A DNA stretch of 64,000 nucleotides from Novacetimonas pomaceti (GCF_003207955.1 NZ_NOXG01000010.1:1-64000), one strand, 5' to 3'. Counted from the stretch's first letter, positions 44,061-53,398 are shown. The notes: a model not told the origin generated them from the letters alone. A program made the numbers and translations.

Positions 44061-44139
44061 AAGTTTTTGGGTGCCGCCTTTCATCTAAAAAAGCGGCGTT
44101 CTTCGAAGCTTTTTGAAAAAAGCTTCACCAAAAACTTTT
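44061..44139 (-). repeat. Three-stem dispersed repeat, copy 9 (interior inverted)
   Basis: The interior is in minus orientation (GGGTGCCGCC first, GAAGC hairpin second), yet the left flank AAATCATAAAG matches that of plus-oriented copies 6 and 11, and the right flank (TCTTTTTCTTCAGAC) resembles their downstream tail. It lies between convergent efflux and phosphoketolase genes. Confidence 0.8.
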
Positions 44140-44173
44140 ACTCTTTTTCTTCAGACACGGGGAAACCTGCCCA

Positions 44174-44243
44174 TAAAAAAAACCGGCGGCAGGCCATGCC
44201 CACCGCCGGTCCCGGATCGCCGGACCCGGTAATCCGGGTCCGG
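44174..44243 (-). terminator. Tandem hairpins ending ackA-xfp
   Basis: On the minus strand, a perfect 10-bp hairpin (CCGGACCCGG/CCGGGTCCGG, 44220-44243) comes first, 12 bases after the xfp stop. An ACCGGCGG/CCGCCGGT hairpin (44182-44210) follows directly, ending in a run of seven to eight T (44174-44181). The second is a textbook intrinsic terminator. Confidence 0.85.
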
Positions 44244-44254
44244 TTCGCCCTGTC

Positions 44255-46624
44255 TTATGACCAGCGCCAGTTGCGCACTTCCGGCAGGTCCTGCCCATAC
44301 TGCGCGACATACCGCTTGTGCTCGTTCAGCTTGTCATTGATCAGCTGGTTGGCATAGGCAGCCTTGACCGCCAGTGCCGGCACGCGACGGATGACATTCT
44401 GCACCAGATGGAAACGGTCCAGATTGTTGCGCACCGTCATGTCGAACGGCGTCGTGGTCGATCCTTCCTCACGATAACCGTGGACGTGGAAATTGCGACA
44501 GTTGGTCCGCTTGTAAATCAGCTTGTGGATCAGCGCGGGATAGCCATGGAACGCGAAGATCACAGGCTTGTCCATCGTGAACAGGCTGTCGAACGACGCG
44601 TCATCCAGCCCGTCGGGATGTTCCTGCGGGGTCTGCAGCGTCAGCAGGTTCACCACGTTGATGACACGCACCTTCAGGTCCGGCAGGTGTTCGTTCAGGA
44701 TCTGCGTGGCGGCCAGCGCCTCGATGGTCGGGACATCGCCGGCACAGGCGATCACGACATCGGGCTCGCCGCCCTTGTCGTTGCTGGCCCATTCCCAGAT
44801 GCCAATTCCCTGCGCGCAGTGCTCGATGGCGGAATTCATGTCCAGCCACTGCGGCTCCGGCTGCTTGCCCGCCACGATCACGTTCACGCGGTCCCGGCTT
44901 TCCAGACAGGTCTTCGCCGTGCACAGCAGCGTATTCGCATCGGGCGGCAGATACACGCGGACGGTCTTGGCCTTCTTGTTCAGGACATGGTCGATGAAAC
45001 CGGGATCCTGATGGCTGAACCCGTTATGGTCCTGACGCCAGACATGCGACGTCAGCAGGTAGTTGAGCGAGGAGATCGGCGCGCGCCACGCCACCTCATC
45101 GGCCTGCTTGATCCACTTGGCATGCTGGTTGACCATCGAATCGACAATGTGGATGAACGCCTCGTAGCATGACATGAAGCCATGGCGACCCGTCAGCAGG
45201 TAACCTTCCAGCCAGCCCTGGCATGTATGCTCGCTCAGGATTTCCATCACATGGCCATCGACCGCCAGATGGTCATCGTAATCGAACGTTTCGGCATTCC
45301 AGGCGCGATTGCTCGCATCCAGCACCGCATTCAGGCGATTGGAATTGTTTTCATCGGGCGCCAGCACACGGAAATTGCGTGACGGCAGGTTTTCCTTCAT
45401 CACGTCGCGCAGCCAGGTGCCCAGCACGCGGGTGCCTTCGCCAAGCGCATGGCCCGGCGATTCCACCGTGACGGCATAGGGCGCGACATCCGGCAGACGC
45501 AGGTCGCGACGCAACAGGCCGCCATTCGCATGGGGGTTGGCGCTCATCCGGCGGTCGCCCTTGGGGGCCAGCGCCGCGATTTCGGGCATCAGGGTGCCGT
45601 TTTCGTCAAACAGCTCTTCCGGCTTGTAGCTGTGCAGCCATTCGTCGAGCAGCTTCAGGTGCGCGGGATTGGCCAGATCGGTAAAGGGCACCTGATGGGC
45701 GCGCCAGTACCCCTCGACCCGCAGGCCGTCCACCGTCTTGGGACAGGTCCAGCCCTTGGGCGTGCGCATGATGATCATGGGCCATACGGGCCGTTCGGTC
45801 TTGCCCTCGGTCCGCGCGGCCTTCTGGATGGCGTCGATGCGGGCGAACGCCGTGTCCATCGCGCTTGCCATGGCCTGGTGCATCACGTCGGGAACGTCGC
45901 CTTCGACCAGGATCGGGTCGTACCCATATCCCTTGAACAGCGACAGAAGTTCCTCGGTCGGGATGCGCGCCAGCACGGTGGGGTTCGCGATCTTGTAGCC
46001 GTTGAGGTGCAGGATCGGCAGGACCGCGCCATCGGTCTTGGGATCAAGGAACTTGTTGCTGTGCCACGACGTCGCCAGCGGCCCGGTCTCGGCCTCGCCA
46101 TCGCCGACGACGCATGCGGCGATCAGGTCGGGATTGTCGAACACCGCGCCATAGGCATGGGAAATGGAATAGCCCAGTTCCCCGCCTTCGTTGATGGAAC
46201 CCGGCGTTGTCGGGGCGGCGTGGCTGGGAATGCCGCCGGGGAAGGAAAACTGCTTGACCAGTCGCGCCAGCCCGTCCGCGTCCTGCGACACTTCGGGGAA
46301 ATACTCGCTATAGGTCCCTTCCAGATAGGTATTGGCGACGACGCCCGGTGCCCCGTGTCCCGGCCCCGCGACGAACAGGATGCTGCGGTCCTGTTCGCGG
46401 ATGATGCGGTTGAGGTGCAGATACAGGAAATTCAGCCCCGGTGTCGTGCCCCAATGTCCCAGCAGGCGTGGCTTGGTATCTTCCAGCTTCAGCGGCTCGC
46501 GCAGTAGCGGGTTGGCCAGCAGGTAAATCTGCGCGATCGACAGGTAGTTGGCGGCATGCCACCACTTGTCAAACAGCGCGATATCCTGTGCCGATAACGG
46601 CTTGGCGGATGCTGTTTCACTCAT
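44255..46624 (-). CDS. xfp: Phosphoketolase
   Basis: ThDP enzyme that splits xylulose-5-P and/or fructose-6-P with phosphate to acetyl-P plus glyceraldehyde-3-P or erythrose-4-P. 789 aa, standard length. Signatures: FPGGIPSHAAPTTPGSINEG and GDGEAETGPLATSWHSNKF (both diagnostic for XFP) and a C-terminal domain including VRVINVVNLLTLQ. It follows ackA by 34 bases on the same strand, so acetyl-P can be turned directly into acetate and ATP. Substrate preference (X5P only or dual) cannot be told by eye. Confidence 0.97.
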   Translation of the reverse strand: MSETASAKPLSAQDIALFDKWWHAANYLSIAQIYLLANPLLREPLKLEDTKPRLLGHWGTTPGLNFLYLHLNRIIREQDRSILFVAGPGHGAPGVVANTYLEGTYSEYFPEVSQDADGLARLVKQFSFPGGIPSHAAPTTPGSINEGGELGYSISHAYGAVFDNPDLIAACVVGDGEAETGPLATSWHSNKFLDPKTDGAVLPILHLNGYKIANPTVLARIPTEELLSLFKGYGYDPILVEGDVPDVMHQAMASAMDTAFARIDAIQKAARTEGKTERPVWPMIIMRTPKGWTCPKTVDGLRVEGYWRAHQVPFTDLANPAHLKLLDEWLHSYKPEELFDENGTLMPEIAALAPKGDRRMSANPHANGGLLRRDLRLPDVAPYAVTVESPGHALGEGTRVLGTWLRDVMKENLPSRNFRVLAPDENNSNRLNAVLDASNRAWNAETFDYDDHLAVDGHVMEILSEHTCQGWLEGYLLTGRHGFMSCYEAFIHIVDSMVNQHAKWIKQADEVAWRAPISSLNYLLTSHVWRQDHNGFSHQDPGFIDHVLNKKAKTVRVYLPPDANTLLCTAKTCLESRDRVNVIVAGKQPEPQWLDMNSAIEHCAQGIGIWEWASNDKGGEPDVVIACAGDVPTIEALAATQILNEHLPDLKVRVINVVNLLTLQTPQEHPDGLDDASFDSLFTMDKPVIFAFHGYPALIHKLIYKRTNCRNFHVHGYREEGSTTTPFDMTVRNNLDRFHLVQNVIRRVPALAVKAAYANQLINDKLNEHKRYVAQYGQDLPEVRNWRWS

Positions 46625-46658
46625 CTGCGTTCCTTTCGAAACAAGTTGTTCGTGTCCG

Positions 46659-47864
46659 TTACGCCAGACACATCATCACATGGCGGCGGATCGTCGTTTC
46701 CTCATCCGTGGGAATGACCCGCACCTCGACCCTGCTGTCGGATGTGCTGATGATTTCGTTGTTCGCGGCGTTCGCGGCCTCATCCAGCCGGACGCCCAGC
46801 CATGCCAGCCGCCCGCAGATCGCGGCGCGGATGATGGCGTCATTTTCCCCGATGCCCGCCGTAAAGACGAGTCCGTCGAGCCCCTGGAGGGAGGCGGCCA
46901 TCATGCCGGCCTCCTGCACGAAGCGATAGACAAACAGATCCAGCGCCGCAGTGACAGCCGGGTCATGGGCGGCGCGGGCATGCAGGTCGCGCATGTCATT
47001 GGACAGGCCCGATACACCCAGCAGGCCGGAACGGTGGTACAGGATCGTCTCGATCTCCGCCGCGCCCAGCCCCTCTTCCTTGAGCATGTACAGAATCACG
47101 CCCGGGTCGAGATGGCCGCACCGCGTGCCCATCATCAGGCCATCCAGCACCGAAAAGCCCATCGTGGTGTCGATGCTGTGTCCCTCGCGCATGGCGCACA
47201 GGCTGGCGCCGCTGCCGATATGGGCCACGATGCAGCGCGACGTCGCCAGATGGGGCGCGCGTTCGCGCAGGCAGCTTGCGATATATTCGTATGACAGGCC
47301 ATGAAAGCCATAGCGCCGCACGCCCTTGTCGGCGTACGACCGGGGCAGGGCCTGCGCCTGCGCCACGGCGGGCATCGTATGGTGAAAGGCCGTGTCGAAA
47401 CAGGCGACCTGCGGCAGGTCGGGCCGCTGCGCCAGCAGGGCGCGCGCCGGGGCCAGGCTGCCGGGCTGGTGCAGGGGGGCGAACGGGGTCAGCGCCGCCA
47501 GATCCGCCAGCACCTTGGGCGTGATGCGCACGGGCCGGATGAAATCGGGACCGCCATGGACCACGCGATGCCCCACCCCCATCAGTTCGAGGCCGCCCAG
47601 ATGGCCGCCAATCCAGTCCATCAGGGTCGCCATCGGCCCATGGTGGGGATCGGCGGCACCCGCATGGGCGTCCCAGCTTTCATCAACCAGGACCCTGCCA
47701 CCGGCGTCCTTCGCGCGGAAATGCGGGTGGGTGTCGATGCCTTCCACCTCGCCCGACGCGATGCGGTGGCTGGGACTGGCGGGGGTATCGGTCGGGTCGA
47801 TCCTGAACAGGGCGAATTTCAGACTGGACGACCCCGCGTTCAATGCCAGAACAGCCTTTGTCAT
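46659..47864 (-). CDS. ackA: Acetate kinase
   Basis: Acetyl-P + ADP to acetate + ATP. 401 aa. Family motifs: VLALNAGSSSLKFALF at the N-terminus, GVGHRVVHGG, CFDTAFHHTMP, MGTRCGHLDPGVI (catalytic Arg) and VFTAGIGEND. A GAAGGGA ribosome-binding site lies 9 bases upstream. First gene of ackA-xfp. A probable FNR-type palindrome sits 60 bases upstream of the ATG. No phosphotransacetylase gene is next to it, which again ties it to phosphoketolase. Confidence 0.97.
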   Translation of the reverse strand: MTKAVLALNAGSSSLKFALFRIDPTDTPASPSHRIASGEVEGIDTHPHFRAKDAGGRVLVDESWDAHAGAADPHHGPMATLMDWIGGHLGGLELMGVGHRVVHGGPDFIRPVRITPKVLADLAALTPFAPLHQPGSLAPARALLAQRPDLPQVACFDTAFHHTMPAVAQAQALPRSYADKGVRRYGFHGLSYEYIASCLRERAPHLATSRCIVAHIGSGASLCAMREGHSIDTTMGFSVLDGLMMGTRCGHLDPGVILYMLKEEGLGAAEIETILYHRSGLLGVSGLSNDMRDLHARAAHDPAVTAALDLFVYRFVQEAGMMAASLQGLDGLVFTAGIGENDAIIRAAICGRLAWLGVRLDEAANAANNEIISTSDSRVEVRVIPTDEETTIRRHVMMCLA

Positions 47865-47894
47865 GCCCGCCTATCCCTTCGTATTACCGATGCG

Positions 47895-47937
47895 ATCCTA
47901 TCGACTATCGAACCGATGACACATTGACGCGAATCAA
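47895..47937 (-). promoter_or_regulatory. FNR/FixK-type site and -10 box of ackA-xfp
   Basis: On the minus strand, TTGAT-TCGC-GTCAA (47924-47937) matches 9 of 10 specified bases of the FNR consensus TTGAT-N4-ATCAA. A TAGGAT box (4 of 6 for TATAAT) lies at 47895-47900, so the palindrome would be centred close to -41.5, the class II activator position. The ackA ATG is at 47864. Function is inferred. Confidence 0.6.
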
Positions 47938-48294
47938 TTTCCGCATGTCCTTACGCATCCCGAACGTGCGACGTCGGCCACCGGATCAGCGTCATCTTTT
48001 GAAATATAAGGGGAAAACAGCGCGGTAATCCATACATGGCCGATACCCACCTGCTGCATGCATGTTCAGGTGGCGCCTGCCGTCCCACTGCGTCGCGGCA
48101 TGAGGACGATACATGGGCCTTGGGAAATCCGTTTCAGGCTGTTTTCGGAACCCTGCCGACGATACATTTTTCGTATCGTACAGAGGTTTTTGGTGAAGCT
48201 TTTTGCAAAAAGCTTCAAAAGAACGCCGCCTTTTTGAAAAAGGGCGGCACCCAAAAACTTCTGTTATTTCTTATCAATCACATACAATGTGATG
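47938..48294. other. Intergenic region between ackA and hpnG
   Basis: Upstream part of the ackA leader, then repeat copy 10 (48182-48262), then the hpnG stop. No gene of its own: short open frames on the plus strand run into the repeat and have no family features. Confidence 0.6.
48182..48262 (+). repeat. Three-stem dispersed repeat, copy 10
   Basis: Outer arms AGAGGTTTTTGG / CCAAAAACTTCT. Hairpin 1 is GAAGCTTTTTGCAAAAAGCTTC and hairpin 2 is GCCGCC...GGCGGC of the GAAC-GCCGCC type. It is downstream of the hopanoid operon, where it could act as terminator. Confidence 0.9.
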
Positions 48295-48993
48295 TCAGGA
48301 ATCAGCGCGGAAACGCCGTTGCAGCATGGCGCGCATCGCCTTGCGCGCCTTGCCGGCATCGCGCCCCACCTGAATAAGGGCCGGGATCTGCCCCGGATGG
48401 GCCAGAACGCTGCGCAGGATCGGCCCCAGCGCGATTTCCCCATCCGCCTGCAATGCCACGACCGCTGCGGGCGGCAATGTCCGGTCGGCGGGATCGCACA
48501 CCACCCGCAGGACCGCAAAGGGAACCTTGCGTTCGGAACAGACCTGCGCCACGACGCCGCTTTCCATATCCAGCCCCTCGCATCCGCTCCGGGCGAACAG
48601 TTCGGCCTTCCGGGGGGCGTCGGACACGATCACGTCGCTCTGCAGCAGGTCGCCCCGCTGCACGCTGCGCAGGCCCTGCCCCAGCCAGTCGGAAAAGGCC
48701 GGATCGGTGGGAATGCGCGCGCCATCGACCACGACATGGCGCGGCAGCAGGATGATCCCTGCATACAGCGCGGGGTCGAGGCCCGCCGCAAGCCCGAACG
48801 ACAGCACCGCGTCAACCCCGCAGGCCAGCAGCGTGGAGGTCGCGCGTCGCGCCCCGTCCAGCGTGGCGCCGCTGATCCCGAAACGCGCGTTGGGGAAAAA
48901 CGGGCGGATCAGCGCGGCTTCCGCCTCCATCCCCACGACAATGCCCAGACGCGTGAACGGCGCGCCCGCGGGCATCGGCTGGAACTTTCCCAC
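48295..48993 (-). CDS. hpnG: Hopanoid-associated phosphorylase HpnG
   Basis: 232 aa, member of the purine-nucleoside-phosphorylase/MTA-SAH nucleosidase fold. In known bacteria HpnG removes adenine from adenosylhopane to give ribosylhopane. GIVVGMEAEAALIRPFFPNA at the N-terminus and GCEGLDMESGVVAQVCSERK (with the conserved active-site M-E-x-x) are the family landmarks. It starts 2 bases after the shc stop and is the last gene of the hopanoid operon here. The radical-SAM gene hpnH, which would make its substrate, is not in this window. Confidence 0.93.
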   Translation of the reverse strand: MGKFQPMPAGAPFTRLGIVVGMEAEAALIRPFFPNARFGISGATLDGARRATSTLLACGVDAVLSFGLAAGLDPALYAGIILLPRHVVVDGARIPTDPAFSDWLGQGLRSVQRGDLLQSDVIVSDAPRKAELFARSGCEGLDMESGVVAQVCSERKVPFAVLRVVCDPADRTLPPAAVVALQADGEIALGPILRSVLAHPGQIPALIQVGRDAGKARKAMRAMLQRRFRADS

Positions 48994-48995
48994 GA

Positions 48996-51023
48996 TCAGA
49001 ACCCGTATCCGACGCGACCGCTGTTGCTGGTCTGCAGGTTACGGTAACGCGACAGCGCCAGCAGCGGGAAGAACTGACGGTACCCATGATACCGCAGGTA
49101 GAAGACCTTCGGGAAGCCGACGGCGTTGTACGGCTCTTCCGCCCATTCGCCATCCTTGCCCTGCGTGCGCGCAAGGTAGGCCACGCCACGCGACACCGCC
49201 TCGTCATTCTTCAGGCCCGCGGCCATCATCCCCAGCACCGCCCACGCGGTCTGCGACGGCAGGCTCTGGCGGTATTCGCCATGCGGCCCGCCTTCATAGG
49301 ATTCGCACCCTTCGCCCCAGCCGCCATCGGCGCGCTGCTTGCGACGCAGCCAGTCGGTGGCGCGGATGATCATCGGATCGTCATGCGGCACGTCGGCGGC
49401 ATTCAGCGCGCACAGCACCGACCATGTGCCATAGATGTAGTTCGTACCCCAGCGCCCGAACCACGATCCATCCTTCTCCTGCTCCGCGCGGAGATAGGCG
49501 ATCCCGCGTTCGATGCACGGCCGGTCCACCCCATGGCCAAGCTGCGCCAGGAAGGAAATGCAGCGCGCCGTCACGTCGGCGGTCGGCGGGTCAAGCAGCG
49601 CGCCATGGTCGGCAAAGGGAATGTGGTTCAGGACATCGAGGTCGTTGTCGATATCGAACGCGCCCCAGCCGCCATTGCTGCTCTGCATGCCGATGATCCA
49701 GTGACGCGCGCGTTCCAGCGCCTCATCATTCGCGGGATCGTTCTGCCGGTGCAGCAGCATGCCCACGACCGCCGTGTCGTCCACGTCGGGGTAATAGTCG
49801 TTGTTGTACTGGAACGCCCATCCGCCCGGCTTCACGTCAGGGCAGTTCAGCGCCCAGTCGCCCTTGACGTTAAGGATCTGGCGTTCACGCAGCCACCGGG
49901 CCGCCTTGTCCAGCTTCTGCTTCGTTTCCTCGGTCGCGATGCCATCGGGGCCCGATGCCGCCTCGATCATGGCATGTCCGGCAAGGCCGGTGTCCCAGAT
50001 GGGCGAAACACAGGGCTGGCAATAGGTTTCGTTGCCCTGGTTGACCAGCAGGCGCTGCACCGCTTCCCATGCGGCGACGGCGCGCGGGTCGGTGTCCGGC
50101 ACGCCCAGCGCACGGAACATCATGACGGTATTGGCCATCGCGGGATAGATCGCGCCCAGCCCGTCCACACCGTTGAGCCGCGCCTCGACAAAGTCCACGG
50201 CCGCGCGAATCGCGCGACGACGCGTCTTTTTCGGGAAAAAGCGTTCCGCCGGATGCAGGATCTTGTCGAGATACTGGAACACATAGCCCCACGGCGAACG
50301 GTACGGGCCACGGATCCAGTCGCGCACCTTGTCCGGCGGCGTGACGAACAGTTCGGGCACATGCACGCCGCGCGGGTTGAGCGCGCACGGACGCAATGCC
50401 CCCAGCACCAGCAGCGGCGCGATGACGGTGCGCGACCAGTACGACATGTTCCACACCGAAAACAGCGCCTTTTTGGGCATCAGCATCAGTTCGACCGGCA
50501 TGGCCGGCGCGGCATGCCACGGAACGTCGCCAAACAGCGCAAGCTGGAGGCGGGTAAAGACGTTGGTCCGTTCCGCGCCGCCATGGTCAAGGATCGCCTG
50601 GCGCGCGCGGACCATGTGCGGCGCGTTGATGTCATCGCCCAGGGCCTTGAGCGCGAAATACGCCTTCACGGAAGCCGAAAGGTCGAATTTCCCGTTTTCA
50701 TACAGGGGCCATCCGCCATGCGCGCCCTGGATGCGACGCAGGTAGACGCCGATCCGCCCCTCCAGCTCCGGGTTGATCCGGTCGAGGAAGTGTTCCAGCA
50801 GGACATATTCCGCGGGGATGGTGGCATCGGCCTCCAGATCGAAAACCCAGTGCCCGTCCTCGTCCTGCCGCTGTCCCAGCGCGGCCTGCGCGCGGGTGAC
50901 GGCCGTATCGAGTTCCGCCGCCGGCAGGGGCGCGTCCAGCTTTACCGTCCGCGTGGCGGCGGTGGTCCTGCGCGTCGTGGTCTTGCGGGCTGTGCTGGTT
51001 GTCGTTTCGGGTTTTTTCGCCAT
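48996..51023 (-). CDS. shc: Squalene-hopene cyclase
   Basis: Membrane-bound monotopic cyclase converting squalene to hopene/hopanol. 675 aa. The catalytic acid motif DVDD is at residues 413-416 (YYPDVDDTAVV). QW-type repeats occur throughout (e.g. QSSNGGWGAFD, EKDGSWFGRWG, RADGGWGEGCE, GKDGEWAEEPY). An N-terminal Thr/Lys/Arg-rich extension (residues 1-28, KKPETTTSTARKTTTRRTTA) is unusual compared with shorter cyclases and may help membrane contact. 75 bases after hpnE and 2 before hpnG. Confidence 0.97.
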   Translation of the reverse strand: MAKKPETTTSTARKTTTRRTTAATRTVKLDAPLPAAELDTAVTRAQAALGQRQDEDGHWVFDLEADATIPAEYVLLEHFLDRINPELEGRIGVYLRRIQGAHGGWPLYENGKFDLSASVKAYFALKALGDDINAPHMVRARQAILDHGGAERTNVFTRLQLALFGDVPWHAAPAMPVELMLMPKKALFSVWNMSYWSRTVIAPLLVLGALRPCALNPRGVHVPELFVTPPDKVRDWIRGPYRSPWGYVFQYLDKILHPAERFFPKKTRRRAIRAAVDFVEARLNGVDGLGAIYPAMANTVMMFRALGVPDTDPRAVAAWEAVQRLLVNQGNETYCQPCVSPIWDTGLAGHAMIEAASGPDGIATEETKQKLDKAARWLRERQILNVKGDWALNCPDVKPGGWAFQYNNDYYPDVDDTAVVGMLLHRQNDPANDEALERARHWIIGMQSSNGGWGAFDIDNDLDVLNHIPFADHGALLDPPTADVTARCISFLAQLGHGVDRPCIERGIAYLRAEQEKDGSWFGRWGTNYIYGTWSVLCALNAADVPHDDPMIIRATDWLRRKQRADGGWGEGCESYEGGPHGEYRQSLPSQTAWAVLGMMAAGLKNDEAVSRGVAYLARTQGKDGEWAEEPYNAVGFPKVFYLRYHGYRQFFPLLALSRYRNLQTSNSGRVGYGF

Positions 51024-51098
51024 TATTCCATGTTCCCCGCCCCATGACGGGGGCCTGTTCCAAATCCATGCATGTTGTGTGTTCGCGACATGTCCGGC

Positions 51099-52412
51099 CT
51101 ATGCGCCACGACGTTCGCGGATGGCCCGCGCCGCGGCGGCGCCAGACCTGATCGCGCCCTCGATTGTGGCGGGCAAACCCGTTTCCGTCCAGTCCCCGGC
51201 CAGCATCAGGTTGGGCAGCATCGTGCGCGTGCCCGGCCGCATGCGGTCCTGCGCCGGGGTCGCGGCAAAGGTCGCGCGCTTCTCCCGCACGATGCGCATG
51301 GGTGGCATCTCCTCCGGCAGGGGGACCGTCAGGGCCGGGTCCAGCGCGGCGCGCACCTCGTTCCAGATATGGCGGGCCAGCGCATCGGGATCATACGTGG
51401 CATAGCGGTTGGCCGCGCTGACGGTGACCGACAGGATGTGGTCCTTGATGAAGACCCATTCGCTGATGCCGCCCACCAGCCCGATGAAGCGCGCCTGCGC
51501 CAGTCCCCCCGTCGCCACGGGCGCGTAGGGAAGCGCGAAATGCGCGTTCACGATGGCCTCGAACGCATCCGGCGCGTTGAAGCCGGGCACGCGGTCCGCC
51601 AGGAGGGAGGACGCGACGGGCGCGGGAACCGCCATGATCACGGCATCGTCCGGCCCGATGGTGATCGCGTCCTGCCCGGTGCCGCGCAGCATCGTCACGC
51701 GCCCGTCCCCGACCTCCACCGCGCTGATGCGGCTGCCGGTATGGACCTGCGCCTTCATGACCGACAGGTGGGCCAGCGCCGGGTCGACGAAACTTTCCGA
51801 CAGTCCTTCGCGGGGGAAGCGCGGCAGGCAGTGGCGTCCGCCCTGCGCCAGGCTTTCGCGCACGACCGCGCCCAGCAGCGCGGCGCTGCCCACGTCGGGC
51901 ATGGTGTTGAGGACGGAAATCGCGAACGGCTCCAGCAGCCGCGACGACAGCGCGCCGGGCTGCAGGCAGTCGGACACCACGGTATCAGGGTCCGCCTCCA
52001 TCAGGCGCAGCAGGCTGCGCAGTTCGCCCAGCCGCATGCCCGGCACGCGACGGCGGCGCGACAGCACCCACAGCGGCAGCTTCCCGCGCGACAGGTCCAG
52101 CGTCCAGCGCGCGCCGTCGCCAAGGTCCATGAAGGGGAAAACGGGACGCATCGGCCCCGTCAGCGTCTGCTGCGCCCCGATCAGGCCGAGATAGCGGTTG
52201 ACCGCGCGATTGCCCGACAGCAGCAGGTGATTGCCGTTGTCGATGCGGCAGCCCAGATGCCGGTCCACGTACGAACGCGCACGCCCGCCGCAGGCCGGCC
52301 CGGCCTCGTGGACCGAGACACGTTCCCCCGCCCCCGCCAGTTCGATCGCGGCCGACAGGCCCGCCAGGCCACCGCCGACGATATGGATATGCCCGCTCAT
52401 GCCATTGCCCAT
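51099..52412 (-). CDS. hpnE: Hydroxysqualene dehydroxylase HpnE
   Basis: FAD-dependent amine-oxidase-fold enzyme that reduces hydroxysqualene to squalene. 437 aa. The N-terminal FAD site IHIVGGGLAGLSAAIELAGA is intact, with the second dinucleotide-fold part ACGGRARSYVD. The C-terminus has LAGDWTETGLPATIEGAIRS, the family's FAD-end motif. Start MGNGMSGHIH at 52412 (or MSGHIH at 52400). It is 8 bases after the hpnD stop. Confidence 0.95.
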   Translation of the reverse strand: MGNGMSGHIHIVGGGLAGLSAAIELAGAGERVSVHEAGPACGGRARSYVDRHLGCRIDNGNHLLLSGNRAVNRYLGLIGAQQTLTGPMRPVFPFMDLGDGARWTLDLSRGKLPLWVLSRRRRVPGMRLGELRSLLRLMEADPDTVVSDCLQPGALSSRLLEPFAISVLNTMPDVGSAALLGAVVRESLAQGGRHCLPRFPREGLSESFVDPALAHLSVMKAQVHTGSRISAVEVGDGRVTMLRGTGQDAITIGPDDAVIMAVPAPVASSLLADRVPGFNAPDAFEAIVNAHFALPYAPVATGGLAQARFIGLVGGISEWVFIKDHILSVTVSAANRYATYDPDALARHIWNEVRAALDPALTVPLPEEMPPMRIVREKRATFAATPAQDRMRPGTRTMLPNLMLAGDWTETGLPATIEGAIRSGAAAARAIRERRGA

Positions 52413-52420
52413 GACGGTCG

Positions 52421-53302
52421 TCACGACACCAGCACGCGCGCGGCGATCAGCAGCTTGCGCGGCCGCGACAGGGACACGCGGCATTCGGGATGGCGCCATC
52501 CCTGCCGTTCCTGCGCCGCCAGGATCGCGGCATAGGTCGCGCCCATCACGCGGGCCGGACGCATGGCGCGACGGTCGCACTGGCGCATCGCGGCGGCGGC
52601 GGCGCGGAAATGGTCATGCGCACGCCCCGCCAGGATCCGCCCGACCGACTCCAGTCCCTCCGCATGGCATGCGCCCTGCGGGGTCAGCGGCACGTCGAAA
52701 CGCGCCAGAAGCTCCGCCGGGAGGTACAGCCGCCCGCGCTGCGCGTCCTCCGCCACGTCACGCAGGATGTTCGTGATCTGCAGCGCGCGGCCAAGGTGGA
52801 AGGCCACCGTGTCGGCAGCGGGGGAGGAATCGCCGAACACCCGCACCGACAGCCGCCCCACGGCGGAGGCGACACGGTCGCAGTATAGGTCGAACGTCGC
52901 TTCGTCCGGGGCGACGATGGGGCCACGCGCATCCATTTCCATGCCGTCGATCACGGCATTGAAATCCTCCTGCCGCAGGCCGAACGTCCGGATGGTCGCC
53001 AGCAGCACGCGATCCAGCGCGTCCCGTGCTTCCCCCGCGTACAGGCGGCCGATACGCTCGCGCCACGCATCCAGCCGCTGGCACTTGTCCTGGGGCGTGC
53101 CATCGTCGTCGGCCACGTCATCCACCAGCCGGCAGAAGGCATAGACGGCATACATCCCGTAACGGCGATCGGGCGGCAGGATCTGCATGCCCTTGCCAAA
53201 GGACGTGCCCGAATCCCTGACCACGGCCTCGACCTCGGCCAGGTCCGCGGGATCGCATCCCAGTGGCGTCCCGCCATCATGCCGCGCACGCAAAAAAACC
53301 AT
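52421..53302 (-). CDS. hpnD: Presqualene diphosphate synthase HpnD
   Basis: Condenses two farnesyl diphosphates to presqualene diphosphate. 293 aa of the squalene/phytoene synthase fold. The two Asp-rich metal motifs are seen: LVDDVADDDGTPQ (61-66 core) and ITNILRDVAEDAQRGRLYLP. The latter, including GRLYLP, is diagnostic for the family. It is 96 bases after hpnC and 8 before hpnE. Confidence 0.95.
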   Translation of the reverse strand: MVFLRARHDGGTPLGCDPADLAEVEAVVRDSGTSFGKGMQILPPDRRYGMYAVYAFCRLVDDVADDDGTPQDKCQRLDAWRERIGRLYAGEARDALDRVLLATIRTFGLRQEDFNAVIDGMEMDARGPIVAPDEATFDLYCDRVASAVGRLSVRVFGDSSPAADTVAFHLGRALQITNILRDVAEDAQRGRLYLPAELLARFDVPLTPQGACHAEGLESVGRILAGRAHDHFRAAAAAMRQCDRRAMRPARVMGATYAAILAAQERQGWRHPECRVSLSRPRKLLIAARVLVS

Positions 53303-53398
53303 CCCCGCCTTTTCCGTTCAATCCAAGGTTCACAGTGTCTGTTGCCGGACGTTCTTTAACGGCAATCGCCGCAACGGCAAAATCGCGCGCCGTTCAGG

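Noticed and set aside
48036..48377. A 113-codon plus-strand frame between ackA and hpnG
   Set aside because: It runs through repeat copy 10 and into the 3' end of hpnG antisense, with no family features.
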